DNA of 64,000 bases from contig JARHZA010000002.1 in the NCBI GenBank assembly GCA_029258375.1, positions 129,001 to 193,000 on the forward strand, read 5' to 3'. The notes beneath the pieces were generated by a model, which had not been told where the DNA came from, did not search any database, and saw only the letters and a list, made by a program, of their open reading frames with translations. This DNA is from Eubacterium sp. (lineage in GTDB: Bacteria > Bacillota > Clostridia > Oscillospirales > Acutalibacteraceae). The position numbers were made by a program, and so were the translations under genes. Of this stretch, positions 52,494-61,972 are shown in pieces; positions within the stretch are counted from its first letter, which is position 1; the number at the start of each line of letters is the position of its first letter.

Positions 52494-53459
52494 TTATCTT
52501 TTAATTACAAATGTCATTCGTTCTTGGATGGTGAATGCTCCGTGACCGTTTTTGAATCCACCGTGGTCAGAGGTAATAAGAATTAGCCAATCTTCAGTGT
52601 CGTATGTGTCACGAGATTCGATAGCATCAATAATTTTTCTTCCGTCGATTTCACAGCTTTTATAAGCTTCAACATATTTTGGGTTTTTTGTGGAAAATCC
52701 AGATTCGTGCCCACAATGGTCTGTATGTTCAATAATTGCAAAAATATAGTCGCTACATTCTTTTGAATTCAAATCTTTTAAAACATTATCACATAATTCA
52801 GTATCATTTTTACCAAGAACAAAATTAACATTTAAGTTTTTATCCTTAGTATATTTCTTTTCATTTATATATGTAGAATTTTTTGTTTCAAAATGGCCGT
52901 CCCAAGAAGTGTAAAAAGATGAAGAATCAATTGTGCCACTTTCAACAAGTGTTGTTAAGTTTGTTAAATGTGAATTGTCTTTTCTAATATCATTAGAAAC
53001 AATACCAAATTTATATGCCCATATGCCGGTGATTATAGAACACCAGCCCGGAGCTGTAGATGTTTCTTGTTTATTAAAATATGGGTAATTAATACCACCA
53101 CAGTAAGATAAATTAGCATCTGCACCAGTATTTAACAAATATTTAATTCCGCCGTTTGGAACTTCATTCATAAATGAAAGAGCATCTACACGGCAACCAT
53201 CATATCCAATAATTATTGCTTTTTTCTTTGTTTTACCTTCTTTAAGGGGCGATGAAAAATGGTCATCTATATATTTATATAATTCAGTTTGAGGAATTGC
53301 AGTTTCAATTGTGTTTTTAAAAAAATCAATAGAATTAACTTTATTCTTATAGTCAATAATTGTATCTGCTTTGTTGCTTTTCATTTCTTTTAAAGGACAT
53401 GAAACAGCAAAACACTTGGTTAAAAAAGAAACTAAAGAGTTTTGAAATGATATAGACAA
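52494..53459 (-). CDS. Alkaline-phosphatase-superfamily phosphodiesterase/phosphatase
   Basis: The 321-residue protein carries the metal-binding pattern of the superfamily: Asp in IIGYDGCRVD (about 68), the nucleophile Thr/Ser region in QETSTAPGWCSIITG (about 130), Asp and His in EHTDHCGHESG and SDHGG near the C-terminus with a later His. There is no signal peptide, so it is probably cytoplasmic. It could hydrolyse a phospho-monoester or diester brought in by the downstream MFS transporter, though a terminator separates them. TTG 53459 follows AAAGGAAG. Confidence 0.82.
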   Translation of the reverse strand: MSISFQNSLVSFLTKCFAVSCPLKEMKSNKADTIIDYKNKVNSIDFFKNTIETAIPQTELYKYIDDHFSSPLKEGKTKKKAIIIGYDGCRVDALSFMNEVPNGGIKYLLNTGADANLSYCGGINYPYFNKQETSTAPGWCSIITGIWAYKFGIVSNDIRKDNSHLTNLTTLVESGTIDSSSFYTSWDGHFETKNSTYINEKKYTKDKNLNVNFVLGKNDTELCDNVLKDLNSKECSDYIFAIIEHTDHCGHESGFSTKNPKYVEAYKSCEIDGRKIIDAIESRDTYDTEDWLILITSDHGGFKNGHGAFTIQERMTFVIKR

Positions 53460-53814
53460 TATAATCTTCCTTTCAAATATATTGGTGTGTTAAATTAAAA
53501 ACAATAATTGTAATATAAAATACAAATTTTAACAAAATTTATAATTTGTAACTTTTTTATTCTATCATATTTAAATCTAATTTACAATTTATATTATCGT
53601 TTTATCACAATTTATTTGAACAAGATTTTTATTTTTTCCATTTTTGGAAAATTATCGTTTGTGACACAAATTCAAATGTTAAAATAACGCTTAAGTATGA
53701 CAATAATATATCTAACATTGACAATAATAGTGCAATAAATTCAAAAAATATACTTTTATAGACAAAATTGTATGAATGTATTATGAAAAAAGTTAATTTT
53801 TTAACAATAATCTA
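53460..53814. other. AT-rich divergent spacer
   Basis: This 355-bp region has no reading frame I can support. It contains GTTAA/TTAAC as a short inverted repeat near 53790-53805 and probably the phosphodiesterase promoter on the minus strand. I see nothing else of note. Confidence 0.6.
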
Positions 53815-53870
53815 TTGCAATTCTGAAAAGATTGATATATAATGCAAGTGTAAGTTGAACTGACATTTAC
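53815..53870 (+). promoter_or_regulatory. Promoter and possible TetR site of the redox operon
   Basis: TTGCAA (53815-53820) and TATAAT (53838-53843) are 17 bp apart, 37 bp before the TetR gene. An imperfect palindrome TGTAA...TTACA spans about 53849-53871 at the transcription start and is a candidate autoregulatory site. Confidence 0.65.
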
Positions 53871-53880
53871 AGGAGGAAAC

Positions 53881-54504
53881 ATGTCACTACAAGAAGTTAG
53901 AGAACAAAATAAGAAGAAAGTCATTGAAAATGCTCTTAGGTTGTTTTTAAACAATGGAATTGAAAATACTAAGGTAGTGGACGTTGCTGTTGCAAGTGGG
54001 TTAACAGAAAGATCTGTTTTTCGTTATTTCGATACAAAGGCAGATTTAGTGTTGGCTGCGGCAATGCACTTTTTCAACCATGAAGTTGATGTTTTACATT
54101 CTTTTTGGAATGAGATTGACAAGAGTGGCGAGAACGGACACGAAAAAGTGTATCAAGTCCTTTTAGCATATGCAATGTTGTTTTTTGATGAAAAGAAATC
54201 TTTAATTTTTGTTCAGGAAGCAGAAATTTATCTATATCGCTCAAATATGCTGGATACCATAAGACCAAGCCCTATAAAGTCTTATAAAAGCAAGGATGGC
54301 CCTTTAAGTATAGCAATATGCGAAGGTATAGAAGACGGAAGTATAATAGAAAGCAGAAATTTAGAATTATTTTATTTTAATGCTTTTGATAGTTTACTTG
54401 GCTTGTTGCAAAAAATGGCAACAACTGCTTATGAAGACTTGAGTGAAGAAGAGCAAAAAGAGCGACTTGTTCATTTTTGCAAAATGTTAGTTCAAAGTAT
54501 ATAA
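53881..54504 (+). CDS. TetR/AcrR-family regulator of the redox operon
   Basis: The 207-residue protein has a TetR helix-turn-helix (about 8-55; NTKVVDVAVASGLTERSVFRYFDTKADLVL) and a variable effector domain. ATG 53881 follows AGGAGG. The four genes that follow are spaced by 2-23 nt, so it is very likely the first gene of, and regulator for, this operon. Since TetR proteins often sense the substrate of the pathway they control, its ligand may reveal what the operon acts on. Confidence 0.9.
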   Translation: MSLQEVREQNKKKVIENALRLFLNNGIENTKVVDVAVASGLTERSVFRYFDTKADLVLAAAMHFFNHEVDVLHSFWNEIDKSGENGHEKVYQVLLAYAMLFFDEKKSLIFVQEAEIYLYRSNMLDTIRPSPIKSYKSKDGPLSIAICEGIEDGSIIESRNLELFYFNAFDSLLGLLQKMATTAYEDLSEEEQKERLVHFCKMLVQSI

Positions 54505-54527
54505 AAATTTGACAAGGAGAGAAAACT

Positions 54528-55367
54528 ATGAACGAAACAAAACAAAGAAAAGTTGAAGTACTTTTCAAATGGATCATGTTTACTGCAGCAATCACTGGTA
54601 TGGCAATGATTTCAGCATATTATCCAGTACAGGGTAATATTCCTCTTATCATAATTCCATCAATTATGGTTCTTATTTTTGCAAAACCAGTATTTTTTGA
54701 AAAATTAAAATTAACAACTCTTATTGTTGTTCGTGTTTTAGTTGTATTTGCAGCACTTGAATTATTTAAAAGACAACTTTATGTAAACATTTGTTTATGG
54801 GCATTGATCATTAACATTTTAGAAGCAACCTTTACAGATTTATTACGCCACAAAAAATACTTTAATGCAGTATCAGGTTTTGCACTTGCTGCAGGTGTTT
54901 TAGCACTTAGTGGTGCTTGGGCAGAAGGTGCTCCTATGGGTCAGTTCTACACAGTAACAGGTGCTCTTCCAGTAGTTACACTCTGCTACATAATTGCTTA
55001 CACATTATGGAACTGGATCTTCGTTACAAACGAATTTTCACCATCAGTTGCTTTAATGCACGTAGGTTTCTTAAGTGCACCAATCATTGGTTGTATTTGC
55101 AGCGCATGGATGGGACCTTTCGGTGGTCTTGGAATGTGGCTCTTATTAAGAGCTAACAGCTTAGCAATCGGCGGATGGCTTCAAATTGGTGCAAAATCAT
55201 GGTTCGAAAAAGAATATCATGATGATAAATTTGCTAAGTTTGTAGATTGGACACATACTAAACCAGTACAAATCGTTTGTATGATTATAAACGTAGCATT
55301 GATAGTAACTTGTCTTGTTATTGCATATAAGACAGGAACACTTGGATTACCAAACTTATTTGTTTAA
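54528..55367 (+). CDS. Polytopic membrane protein A of the redox operon
   Basis: The 279-residue protein has about eight hydrophobic spans and no catalytic motif I recognise. Segments LIINILEATFTDL (about 93-105), FNAVSGFALAAGVLALSGAW (112-131) and YTLWNWIFVTNEFSPSVAL (158-176) line up in order with LAINIIEAITRDI, VMNAIAGVFLLLTLTGW and YDFWNVAYCYNCISTRAM in the protein at 58088. The two therefore look like distant paralogues, possibly two halves of one membrane complex. Spacing and shared orientation put it in the operon with two flavoproteins. Confidence 0.75.
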   Translation: MNETKQRKVEVLFKWIMFTAAITGMAMISAYYPVQGNIPLIIIPSIMVLIFAKPVFFEKLKLTTLIVVRVLVVFAALELFKRQLYVNICLWALIINILEATFTDLLRHKKYFNAVSGFALAAGVLALSGAWAEGAPMGQFYTVTGALPVVTLCYIIAYTLWNWIFVTNEFSPSVALMHVGFLSAPIIGCICSAWMGPFGGLGMWLLLRANSLAIGGWLQIGAKSWFEKEYHDDKFAKFVDWTHTKPVQIVCMIINVALIVTCLVIAYKTGTLGLPNLFV

Positions 55368-55379
55368 AGGAGAAAAACT

Positions 55380-56909
55380 ATGCAAACTTTTGATGCAATT
55401 GTAATCGGAGCAGGTAATGGTGGTTTAGCTACAGCTGCCACTTTAGCTGAAAAAGGAAAAAAAGTAATCATCTTTGAAAAACACAACATTCCTGGTGGAT
55501 GTGGTACAAGTTTTAGAAGAGGACGTTTTGAATTTGAAGTTGCTTTACACCAATTAAGTAGCATGGGTTCTAAAGAAAAACCAGGCGATTTAAGAAAGCA
55601 GTTCCGTCGCTATGGTATTGAAGATGAAATCAACTGGATTGAAATTAAAGAATTATTCCGTGTTAACTTTGCAGATGGCACAGGCGTAAGCTTACCTTCA
55701 GACCGTGCTAAATGCGAAGAACACTTAGGCGAAGTATTCCCTAAAGAAAAGGAAAATATTAAAAAGTATTTTGAAACTGTATATGCTTTCTGTAAAGAAG
55801 CAGCTGAGTTTGCTGAAAAGAGTGCTGAAAGCACAGGCGAACCAGGAGCAGTTAAAAAAGCAATAATGAAAATGGGATTCCCTAAAATGTATCCAACTCT
55901 TGCTAAATACGGCTTAAAGAGCACACAAGAAGTTTTAGATGAATTCTTTAATGATGAACATTTAAAATTAGCTTTAAGTGCGTACTGGTGTTTCATGGGT
56001 ATGCCTCCTCAGAGATTCCCATTTTCAATCCTTGCTAAATGTACTAATTTCTATATTGAAGATAAGCCATATTATCTCCAAGGTACATCAATGATGATGA
56101 ACCAAGCAATTTTAGAAGCAGCAAAACGTATGGGCGCTGTTGCTAAAATGAACTGCGGAGTTAAAAAGATTATCATCGAAAACGGCAAAGCTGTTGGTGT
56201 AATCGATGATAACGGTGAAGAATATCGTGCTAAGAAAGTTATTTCTAACATCTCTCCTCTTCACACATACGGTGCTCTTATGGACGAAAATGAAGTTCCA
56301 GAATCAGCAAGAGAATATTTAAAACCATACACAGTAGGTATCAGTGCAATTACTTGTTTCATTGGTCTTGACTGTACTCCAGAAGAAATTGGATTTACAA
56401 CATCATTCACACTTAACTACAAGAGCGATGATGCAAACAAAGACTTTAAAGATGCTTACAAATTATTACCAGAAAACGACCCACTTGTTGCTACTTGCTA
56501 CACAGTTGATGATCCAAACGTTTCTCCTGCAGGAACAAGCGTTATCACAGCAGGTACATTAAAGTACGGCGCTGAATGGGAAAAATTATCTCCTGAAGAA
56601 TATTACGAAAAGAAATATGAAGCAGGACGCAGAATTGTTGCACGTCTTGAAGAAATGTATCCTGGAATCACAGAACACATTGAAGAAATGGAAGTTGCAA
56701 CTCCATTAACACATATGAGATATTTGAACCACCCAGGTGGCGCAATCTATGGATATGAACAAGACTTAATGCAGTCTGTATTCTTCTTCCCTAACGAAAG
56801 CCAGATTGAAAACTTAGAGTTTGCAAGCGGTTGGGTAAACGCTTGCGGATTTGGTCCTAACTATTTATATGGCGATAAAGTAGCTCTCAAAATTGCAAAG
56901 GAGATATAA
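55380..56909 (+). CDS. Phytoene-desaturase-like FAD-dependent oxidoreductase
   Basis: The 509-residue protein has the FAD Rossmann motif VIGAGNGGLATAATLAEKG (about 6-24) and NIPGGCGTSFRRGRFEFE. The C-terminal flavin-contact segment reads FASGWVNACGFGPNYLYGDK (about 483-502), the layout of the phytoene desaturase / carotenoid isomerase / retinol saturase group. Members desaturate, isomerise or reduce long hydrophobic polyenes. No carotenoid biosynthesis gene is nearby. The reductase encoded 2 nt downstream suggests it works in the reducing direction on a dietary or membrane lipid; this is inference. AAAGGAG precedes ATG 55380. Confidence 0.85.
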   Translation: MQTFDAIVIGAGNGGLATAATLAEKGKKVIIFEKHNIPGGCGTSFRRGRFEFEVALHQLSSMGSKEKPGDLRKQFRRYGIEDEINWIEIKELFRVNFADGTGVSLPSDRAKCEEHLGEVFPKEKENIKKYFETVYAFCKEAAEFAEKSAESTGEPGAVKKAIMKMGFPKMYPTLAKYGLKSTQEVLDEFFNDEHLKLALSAYWCFMGMPPQRFPFSILAKCTNFYIEDKPYYLQGTSMMMNQAILEAAKRMGAVAKMNCGVKKIIIENGKAVGVIDDNGEEYRAKKVISNISPLHTYGALMDENEVPESAREYLKPYTVGISAITCFIGLDCTPEEIGFTTSFTLNYKSDDANKDFKDAYKLLPENDPLVATCYTVDDPNVSPAGTSVITAGTLKYGAEWEKLSPEEYYEKKYEAGRRIVARLEEMYPGITEHIEEMEVATPLTHMRYLNHPGGAIYGYEQDLMQSVFFFPNESQIENLEFASGWVNACGFGPNYLYGDKVALKIAKEI

Positions 56910-56911
56910 GC

Positions 56912-58075
56912 ATGGCAAAGAATATTAAAGAAACATTATTATCAACTTTAGTTCACGGTGAGGAAGTATTAGAAAACATCAGCGTACTTCGTTCTGTAAA
57001 CCAAGATCCAATTCCAACAGAAAACCTTGCCGATGCAACTGTTAGAAAAATTCATAAAGAATTAAAATTAGTTATTAACGAAATTATTGATACTGGCAAA
57101 AATGCTAAGATCATTCGTTTCACAAGTGAAGATGGTTATTTACCACCATTCGAAGCTGGTCAATACATCAATGTATTTATGGAAATTGATGGCGTTCGTG
57201 TTTGCCGCCCTTACAGCTTATCTTCTTCACCAAGACAAAGAGCATACTATGAAATCACAGTTGCTCAAATTAAAGATGGTTTTGTATCAGAATACTTAAC
57301 AACACAGGCAAAAGTTGGCGACCATTTAACAGCTAACGGCCCTGCTGGTGTATTCCATTATCAACCAGTATTCCATTCTAAGAAGTCATTATTCTTAGCA
57401 GGTGGCAGTGGTATCACTCCATTCTTAAGTATGATTCGTGAAATTCTTGATAAGAATTTAGACCGTGATATCGTATTATTATACGGTACTAACACAGAAA
57501 AACAGGCTTTATATCATGAAGAATTCTTAGAATATGCTAAGAGACATGATAACTTCAAATATCACCTTGTTGTTTCTGGTGATGATCCAACTTGGAACGG
57601 TCCAAAAGGCTTTATCGATGCTAAACTTATCGAAGAACTTGTTGGCGATTATTCAGAAAGAACTGCTTACATTTGTGGTCCACAAATTATGAACCAGTTC
57701 TGCCAAGAAGAATTAAAGAAATTAGGTTTCCCTAAGAAACGTATTCGTCGTGAAATGTTTGGTGCAACAAGAAACATTATGCAAGAAGCTGGTTGGCCTT
57801 CAGAACTTACTGGTAACGAAGTATTTAAAATGAAAGTTGGCGATCAAATCGTTGACGCAAAGGCTAATGAACCAATCTTAGTTGCACTTGAAAGAGCAGG
57901 CATCCGTGTAAACGTTTGCTGCCGTAGTGGTGAATGTAGCTTATGCCGTGTTAAACTTGTAGACGGTAAAGTATTCCTTGCTAAGGGCATTCTTCTTCGT
58001 AAAGCAGACGAAAAGTACGGATACATCCACTCCTGTAAAGCATATCCAATTAGCGATATAGAAATCGAATTATAG
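56912..58075 (+). CDS. Flavin reductase with C-terminal 2Fe-2S ferredoxin domain
   Basis: The 387-residue protein has an N-terminal extension (about 1-50) and an FNR-type FAD domain with CRPYSLSSSP (about 93-102). An NAD(P) domain follows with LAGGSGITPFLSM and YICGPQIMNQF. It ends in a plant-type 2Fe-2S domain with CCRSGECSLC and the final SCKAYP (about 331-378). It would pass electrons from NAD(P)H through FAD and the cluster to a partner. Its position between the phytoene-desaturase-like enzyme and a membrane protein makes those the likely acceptors. AAGGAG precedes ATG 56912. Confidence 0.9.
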   Translation: MAKNIKETLLSTLVHGEEVLENISVLRSVNQDPIPTENLADATVRKIHKELKLVINEIIDTGKNAKIIRFTSEDGYLPPFEAGQYINVFMEIDGVRVCRPYSLSSSPRQRAYYEITVAQIKDGFVSEYLTTQAKVGDHLTANGPAGVFHYQPVFHSKKSLFLAGGSGITPFLSMIREILDKNLDRDIVLLYGTNTEKQALYHEEFLEYAKRHDNFKYHLVVSGDDPTWNGPKGFIDAKLIEELVGDYSERTAYICGPQIMNQFCQEELKKLGFPKKRIRREMFGATRNIMQEAGWPSELTGNEVFKMKVGDQIVDAKANEPILVALERAGIRVNVCCRSGECSLCRVKLVDGKVFLAKGILLRKADEKYGYIHSCKAYPISDIEIEL

Positions 58076-58087
58076 GAGGCGTAAATA

Positions 58088-59014
58088 ATGGGTTTCTTTT
58101 TTACTGGATATACAGCTCAAACTGTTTTAGCGTTTATCGCTTTAGTAGCAGTTTTAATCATTCTTAATGAAGTTACACGTAGAAGCAAAATTGCAAGCAT
58201 CATCTGTTATGGTGTACTTCCTGCAATTATCCTTATCGGTATCATTGCTGGATTTATTAGCAGCCCTTCAACAAAAACTTGGTTCGGAACAGTTAAAACA
58301 TTCTCTGCTCTTGCCGGTGTTTGGGGCTTCTTAATCATCAGATATACAAAAGCTGGCAATACAAAATTTGCTAACTACTTCCCAGTTGCAATTTTAGCAA
58401 TTAACATTATTGAAGCAATTACTCGTGACATTGAAGTATTTAATACTTACAAAACAATGACTGTAGACGAAGCTGGTTTAACAATGCTTGGTGGTCCTTG
58501 GAACGTTATGAATGCTATTGCTGGTGTGTTCTTGTTATTAACATTAACAGGCTGGGTTGGCATTAAAGTTTCAAACACAAAGTCAAAGGATATGGTTTGG
58601 GCAGACCAATTATGGTTCTGGATCTTAGCTTATGACTTCTGGAATGTTGCTTATTGTTACAACTGTATTTCAACTCGTGCAATGTATTCAGGTGTATCTC
58701 TCATCGTTGCTTGCACAATTGCTGAGTTCGTATTCAAGAAAGGTGTATGGCTTCAACACCGTGCACAAACACTTGCACTCTTTGGTATGTTCTCATTGGC
58801 ATTTGACTATTCAGCAAACCCAATGTTTGGTATTGAAGCATCAATGAATCCAAAAGCATGGACAGTTTTAAGTGCTATTGCACTTATCGTAAACTTTGCA
58901 GTATTTGTATACGAAATTTACGTTATCTGCAAGTACAAACGCAATCCATTAAAGGATGAAATGTACACACACTTAAAGGCATATGATGCTAACTTAAAAG
59001 CAAACAACTTATAA
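58088..59014 (+). CDS. Polytopic membrane protein B of the redox operon (possibly DUF5692)
   Basis: The 308-residue protein has about eight hydrophobic spans and a short charged C-terminal tail. From memory it resembles the uncharacterised DUF5692 family; I could not check this. It shares an ordered set of motifs with protein A at 54528, including a Trp-Asn pair in a span (FWNVAY here, LWNWIF there). It has conserved-looking Trp, Asp and Cys residues (QLWFWILAYDFWNVAYCYNC, about 174-193) that might sit near a cofactor or substrate. It is the last gene of the operon, 12 nt after the reductase. Confidence 0.75.
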   Translation: MGFFFTGYTAQTVLAFIALVAVLIILNEVTRRSKIASIICYGVLPAIILIGIIAGFISSPSTKTWFGTVKTFSALAGVWGFLIIRYTKAGNTKFANYFPVAILAINIIEAITRDIEVFNTYKTMTVDEAGLTMLGGPWNVMNAIAGVFLLLTLTGWVGIKVSNTKSKDMVWADQLWFWILAYDFWNVAYCYNCISTRAMYSGVSLIVACTIAEFVFKKGVWLQHRAQTLALFGMFSLAFDYSANPMFGIEASMNPKAWTVLSAIALIVNFAVFVYEIYVICKYKRNPLKDEMYTHLKAYDANLKANNL

Positions 59015-59050
59015 TTTTAAATTAAATTTAATATCTTGAAAAGAAACGTG

Positions 59051-59086
59051 CTTCTCAAGTCCTTATGGGCTTGAGAAGTTTTTTTG
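59051..59086 (+). terminator. Terminator of the redox operon
   Basis: CTTCTCAAG and CTTGAGAAG pair with an inner CC/GG, followed by TTTTTTTG, 36 nt after the stop at 59014. Confidence 0.9.
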
Positions 59087-59169
59087 TTATATATTACTCA
59101 ATTTTTTTATTATAAAATAATCAAAATATAATATATTTAACACATAATTGTAGATGATAAAAAAACTTC

Positions 59170-59198
59170 TTGAAAAATAGTGTTTAAAATGGTAAAAT
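59170..59198 (+). promoter_or_regulatory. Predicted promoter of ilvD
   Basis: TTGAAA (59170-59175) and TAAAAT (59193-59198) are 17 bp apart, about 120 bp before ATG 59320. I saw no T-box or leader-peptide attenuator in the leader. Confidence 0.5.
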
Positions 59199-59319
59199 AT
59201 ATAGAATTATTGTGGGATATAGTATAGATTATTAGATTTATTTGTTATTCTACAATTAACATATTAGTAATTATAAAATTGTATTTTTGAAAATCCGTTT
59301 GATATTTGGAGATATTTTT

Positions 59320-60981
59320 ATGAGATCAGATTTAATTAAAGAAGGCCCATCAAGAGCAGCACATCGTTCTCTTTTACGTGCACTCGGAATCGATGAACTT
59401 GAAATGAAAAGACCTTTTGTTGCTGTTGTCAATTCAAAAAGTGACTATATTCCAGGTCATATGCATCTCGATAAAATCGCTGAGCAGGTTAAAGCCGGTA
59501 TTCGTAATGCTGGTGGTGTTCCTTTTGAATTTAACACAATAGGCGTGTGTGACGGTATTGCAATGAATCATAAAGGTATGAAATATAGCCTTTGCTCACG
59601 TGAACTTATTGCTGATTCAATTGAAGTTATGTTAACTGCTCATCCTCTTGATGCAGTTGTGTTTATTCCAAACTGTGATAAAGTAGTGCCAGGTATGCTA
59701 CTTGCAGCTTGTCGCTTAAATCTTCCTTGTATTTTTATTTCTGGCGGCCCTATGCTTCCAGGTAAAGGAACAGAAACTGATACAGGCATCGGCCTTTCAG
59801 AAGTTTTCGAATACACTGGTAAATACAATGTTGGCAATATGAGCCTTGAAAATCTTGAATCATGTGCATTTACTGCTTGCCCAACTTGCGGATCTTGCAG
59901 TGGTATGTACACAGCAAACTCAATGAATTGCCTTACAGAAACTATTGGTATGTCTTTGCCTGGTTCTGGTACAATTCCTGCAGTTATGAGTGCAAGACTT
60001 AGACTTGCAAAAATGGCTGGCGAACGTGTTATGGATCTTCTTAAAGAAGATATAAAACCAAGTGATATTATTACAGAAAAAGCAATAGAAAATGCTATGC
60101 GCACAGATATGGCTATTGGTTGCTCAACAAATACAATTCTTCATTTAACTGCGATTGCTCATGCAGCAGGACACGACATTGATCTTAAAATTCTTGATGA
60201 ATACGGCAGAAAAACACCACAAATTTGCAAACTTAACCCTGCTTCATCTGTGTTTATTACTGATCTTAACGAAGTAGGTGGCATTCAAGCAGTTATGAAG
60301 GAACTTGCTCGTGGAGATATGATTAACACAGATTCACTTACAGTTAGTGGAACTGTTGCAGACCGTATTGCCGTTGCTCCTGATGCTGACGGCGAAATTA
60401 TTCGTAAAATTGATGATCCATTTTCTGCTGATGGTGGTATTGCCGTTCTTTGGGGCAATCTTGCAGAAGAAGGCTCAGTAGTTAAAAAAGGTGCGGTTCT
60501 TCCTGAAATGATGAAGCACAAAGGTCCTGCAAAGTGCTATAATAGCGAAGAAGACGCAATTGCCGCTATAAATGGTGGTAAAGTTGTTGCTGGCGATGTT
60601 GTTGTTATTCGTTATGAAGGTCCAAAAGGTGGCCCAGGTATGAGAGAAATGCTTTCTCCAACATCTGCTATTGTTGGTATGGGCCTTGGCAATTCTGTTG
60701 CTCTTCTTACCGATGGTCGTTTTAGTGGTGCTACACGTGGCGCATCAATTGGTCACGTTAGCCCAGAAGCTGCAGTTGGTGGTACTATTGCGCTTGTTGA
60801 AGATGGCGATGAAATTGAAATTGATATTCCTGCAAGAATTCTTAGAGTAAATGTTTCCGATGAAGTTCTTGCTGAAAGAAAAGCAAAATGGCAGCCTCCT
60901 GTTCAAGAACTTTCTGGCTACCTTAAAAGATATGCTCAGCACGTAACAAGTGGCTCACAAGGTGCTGTTTTTGAAGATTGA
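59320..60981 (+). CDS. ilvD: Dihydroxy-acid dehydratase IlvD
   Basis: IlvD dehydrates dihydroxy acids to the 2-keto acids of valine, isoleucine and pantothenate synthesis, using an iron-sulfur cluster. The 553-residue protein has the cluster cysteines in [14 protein letters not shown] (about 112-125) and [20 protein letters not shown] (about 184-203), plus [16 protein letters not shown] near the C-terminus. The frame opens at 59287, but TTGGAG before ATG 59320 and [19 protein letters not shown] fix the start. An ABC ATPase gene follows 33 nt later with no terminator between. Confidence 0.95.
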   Translation: MRSDLIKEGPSRAAHRSLLRALGIDELEMKRPFVAVVNSKSDYIPGHMHLDKIAEQVKAGIRNAGGVPFEFNTIGVCDGIAMNHKGMKYSLCSRELIADSIEVMLTAHPLDAVVFIPNCDKVVPGMLLAACRLNLPCIFISGGPMLPGKGTETDTGIGLSEVFEYTGKYNVGNMSLENLESCAFTACPTCGSCSGMYTANSMNCLTETIGMSLPGSGTIPAVMSARLRLAKMAGERVMDLLKEDIKPSDIITEKAIENAMRTDMAIGCSTNTILHLTAIAHAAGHDIDLKILDEYGRKTPQICKLNPASSVFITDLNEVGGIQAVMKELARGDMINTDSLTVSGTVADRIAVAPDADGEIIRKIDDPFSADGGIAVLWGNLAEEGSVVKKGAVLPEMMKHKGPAKCYNSEEDAIAAINGGKVVAGDVVVIRYEGPKGGPGMREMLSPTSAIVGMGLGNSVALLTDGRFSGATRGASIGHVSPEAAVGGTIALVEDGDEIEIDIPARILRVNVSDEVLAERKAKWQPPVQELSGYLKRYAQHVTSGSQGAVFED

Positions 60982-61014
60982 TTAAAATGTTAATAAAAAG
61001 GAAAGAGTGTAATC

Positions 61015-61836
61015 ATGGATAATGATGTTGCTATTTCGGTTAAAAACGTCTCAATGGCGTTTAACCTTAATAAAGAAAAAGTTGATAACCTTAAAGAATA
61101 TGTTATTAAGTTTGTTACTCGTAAACTTGAATACAAAAAATTCTATGCGTTAGACAACATAAATTTTGAAGTGAAAAAAGGCGAACACCTTGCTATTTTG
61201 GGCTTTAACGGTGCCGGTAAAAGTACACTTCTTAAAACTATTGTAGGTGTTTATAAACCTACAACTGGTAGTGTAGAAAAATGTGGTGTAATTGCTCCAC
61301 TTCTTGAACTCGGTGCAGGTTTTGATCCTAACTACACAGGTAAAGAAAATATATTTTTATATGGAGCTATTCTTGGCTATTCAAGGGAATATATTGAATC
61401 TAAATATGATGAAATAGTTGAATTTTCTGAACTCGGTCATTTTATAAATGTACCTTTAAAAAACTACTCTTCAGGTATGAGAGCACGCCTTGGCTTTTCA
61501 ATTGCAACTGCAGTTGATCCAGATGTTTTGATTTTAGATGAAGTATTATCTGTTGGTGATGCCAAGTTTAGAACAAAAAGTCTTAAAAAAGTACAATCAA
61601 TGTTCGATAGAGGCGTAACTGTTCTTTTTGTATCTCATAGCATTCAGCAAGTTAAAGCAATTTGTGATAAAGCTATTCTTTTGGACAAGGGCAAAATTGT
61701 TGCTCAAGGCGATGTAGAAGAAGTTTCTGCAATTTATGAAGAAATGACTGCTGGAAAACGTGTTTCAAAGGCAAAAGCTATTAAAGAAGAAACAGAAATT
61801 TTAGGAAAAACTAATTCTACAAAACAAGCCGACTAA
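61015..61836 (+). CDS. Polysaccharide/teichoic-acid export ABC ATPase, TagH/Wzt-like, without adjacent permease
   Basis: The 273-residue ATPase has Walker A GFNGAGKST, the TagH-type LLELGAGFDPNYTGKENIFLYGAILG segment (about 97-122), the short signature YSSGMRARLGFSIA, Walker B VLILDEVLSVGD and FVSHS. This branch exports lipid-linked polymers such as teichoic acid or O-antigen with a TagG/Wzm permease. No permease gene flanks it here, so it is an orphan ATPase or pairs with a distant permease. It may be co-transcribed with ilvD. AAAGGAAAG precedes ATG 61015. Confidence 0.92.
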   Translation: MDNDVAISVKNVSMAFNLNKEKVDNLKEYVIKFVTRKLEYKKFYALDNINFEVKKGEHLAILGFNGAGKSTLLKTIVGVYKPTTGSVEKCGVIAPLLELGAGFDPNYTGKENIFLYGAILGYSREYIESKYDEIVEFSELGHFINVPLKNYSSGMRARLGFSIATAVDPDVLILDEVLSVGDAKFRTKSLKKVQSMFDRGVTVLFVSHSIQQVKAICDKAILLDKGKIVAQGDVEEVSAIYEEMTAGKRVSKAKAIKEETEILGKTNSTKQAD

Positions 61837-61869
61837 GTGTATTTTGTTAATATAAAACAAATAAAAAAT

Positions 61870-61904
61870 AAAACTGACTTCCTTATGAAGCCAGTTTTGT
61901 TTTT
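61870..61904 (+). terminator. Terminator after the TagH-like gene
   Basis: AAAACTG and CAGTTTT with inner CTTC/GAAG form the stem, followed by GTTTTTG. Confidence 0.8.
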
Positions 61905-61972
61905 GCAAATAATTTCCAGTTTGATTTTTAAATACTATTCTGTTATGATATTTTAGTAAAGGAGTTGAGGAT

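Noticed and set aside
59087-59319. T-box or branched-chain amino acid attenuator ahead of ilvD
   Set aside because: No T-box sequence, specifier-like stem, leader peptide or terminator is visible.
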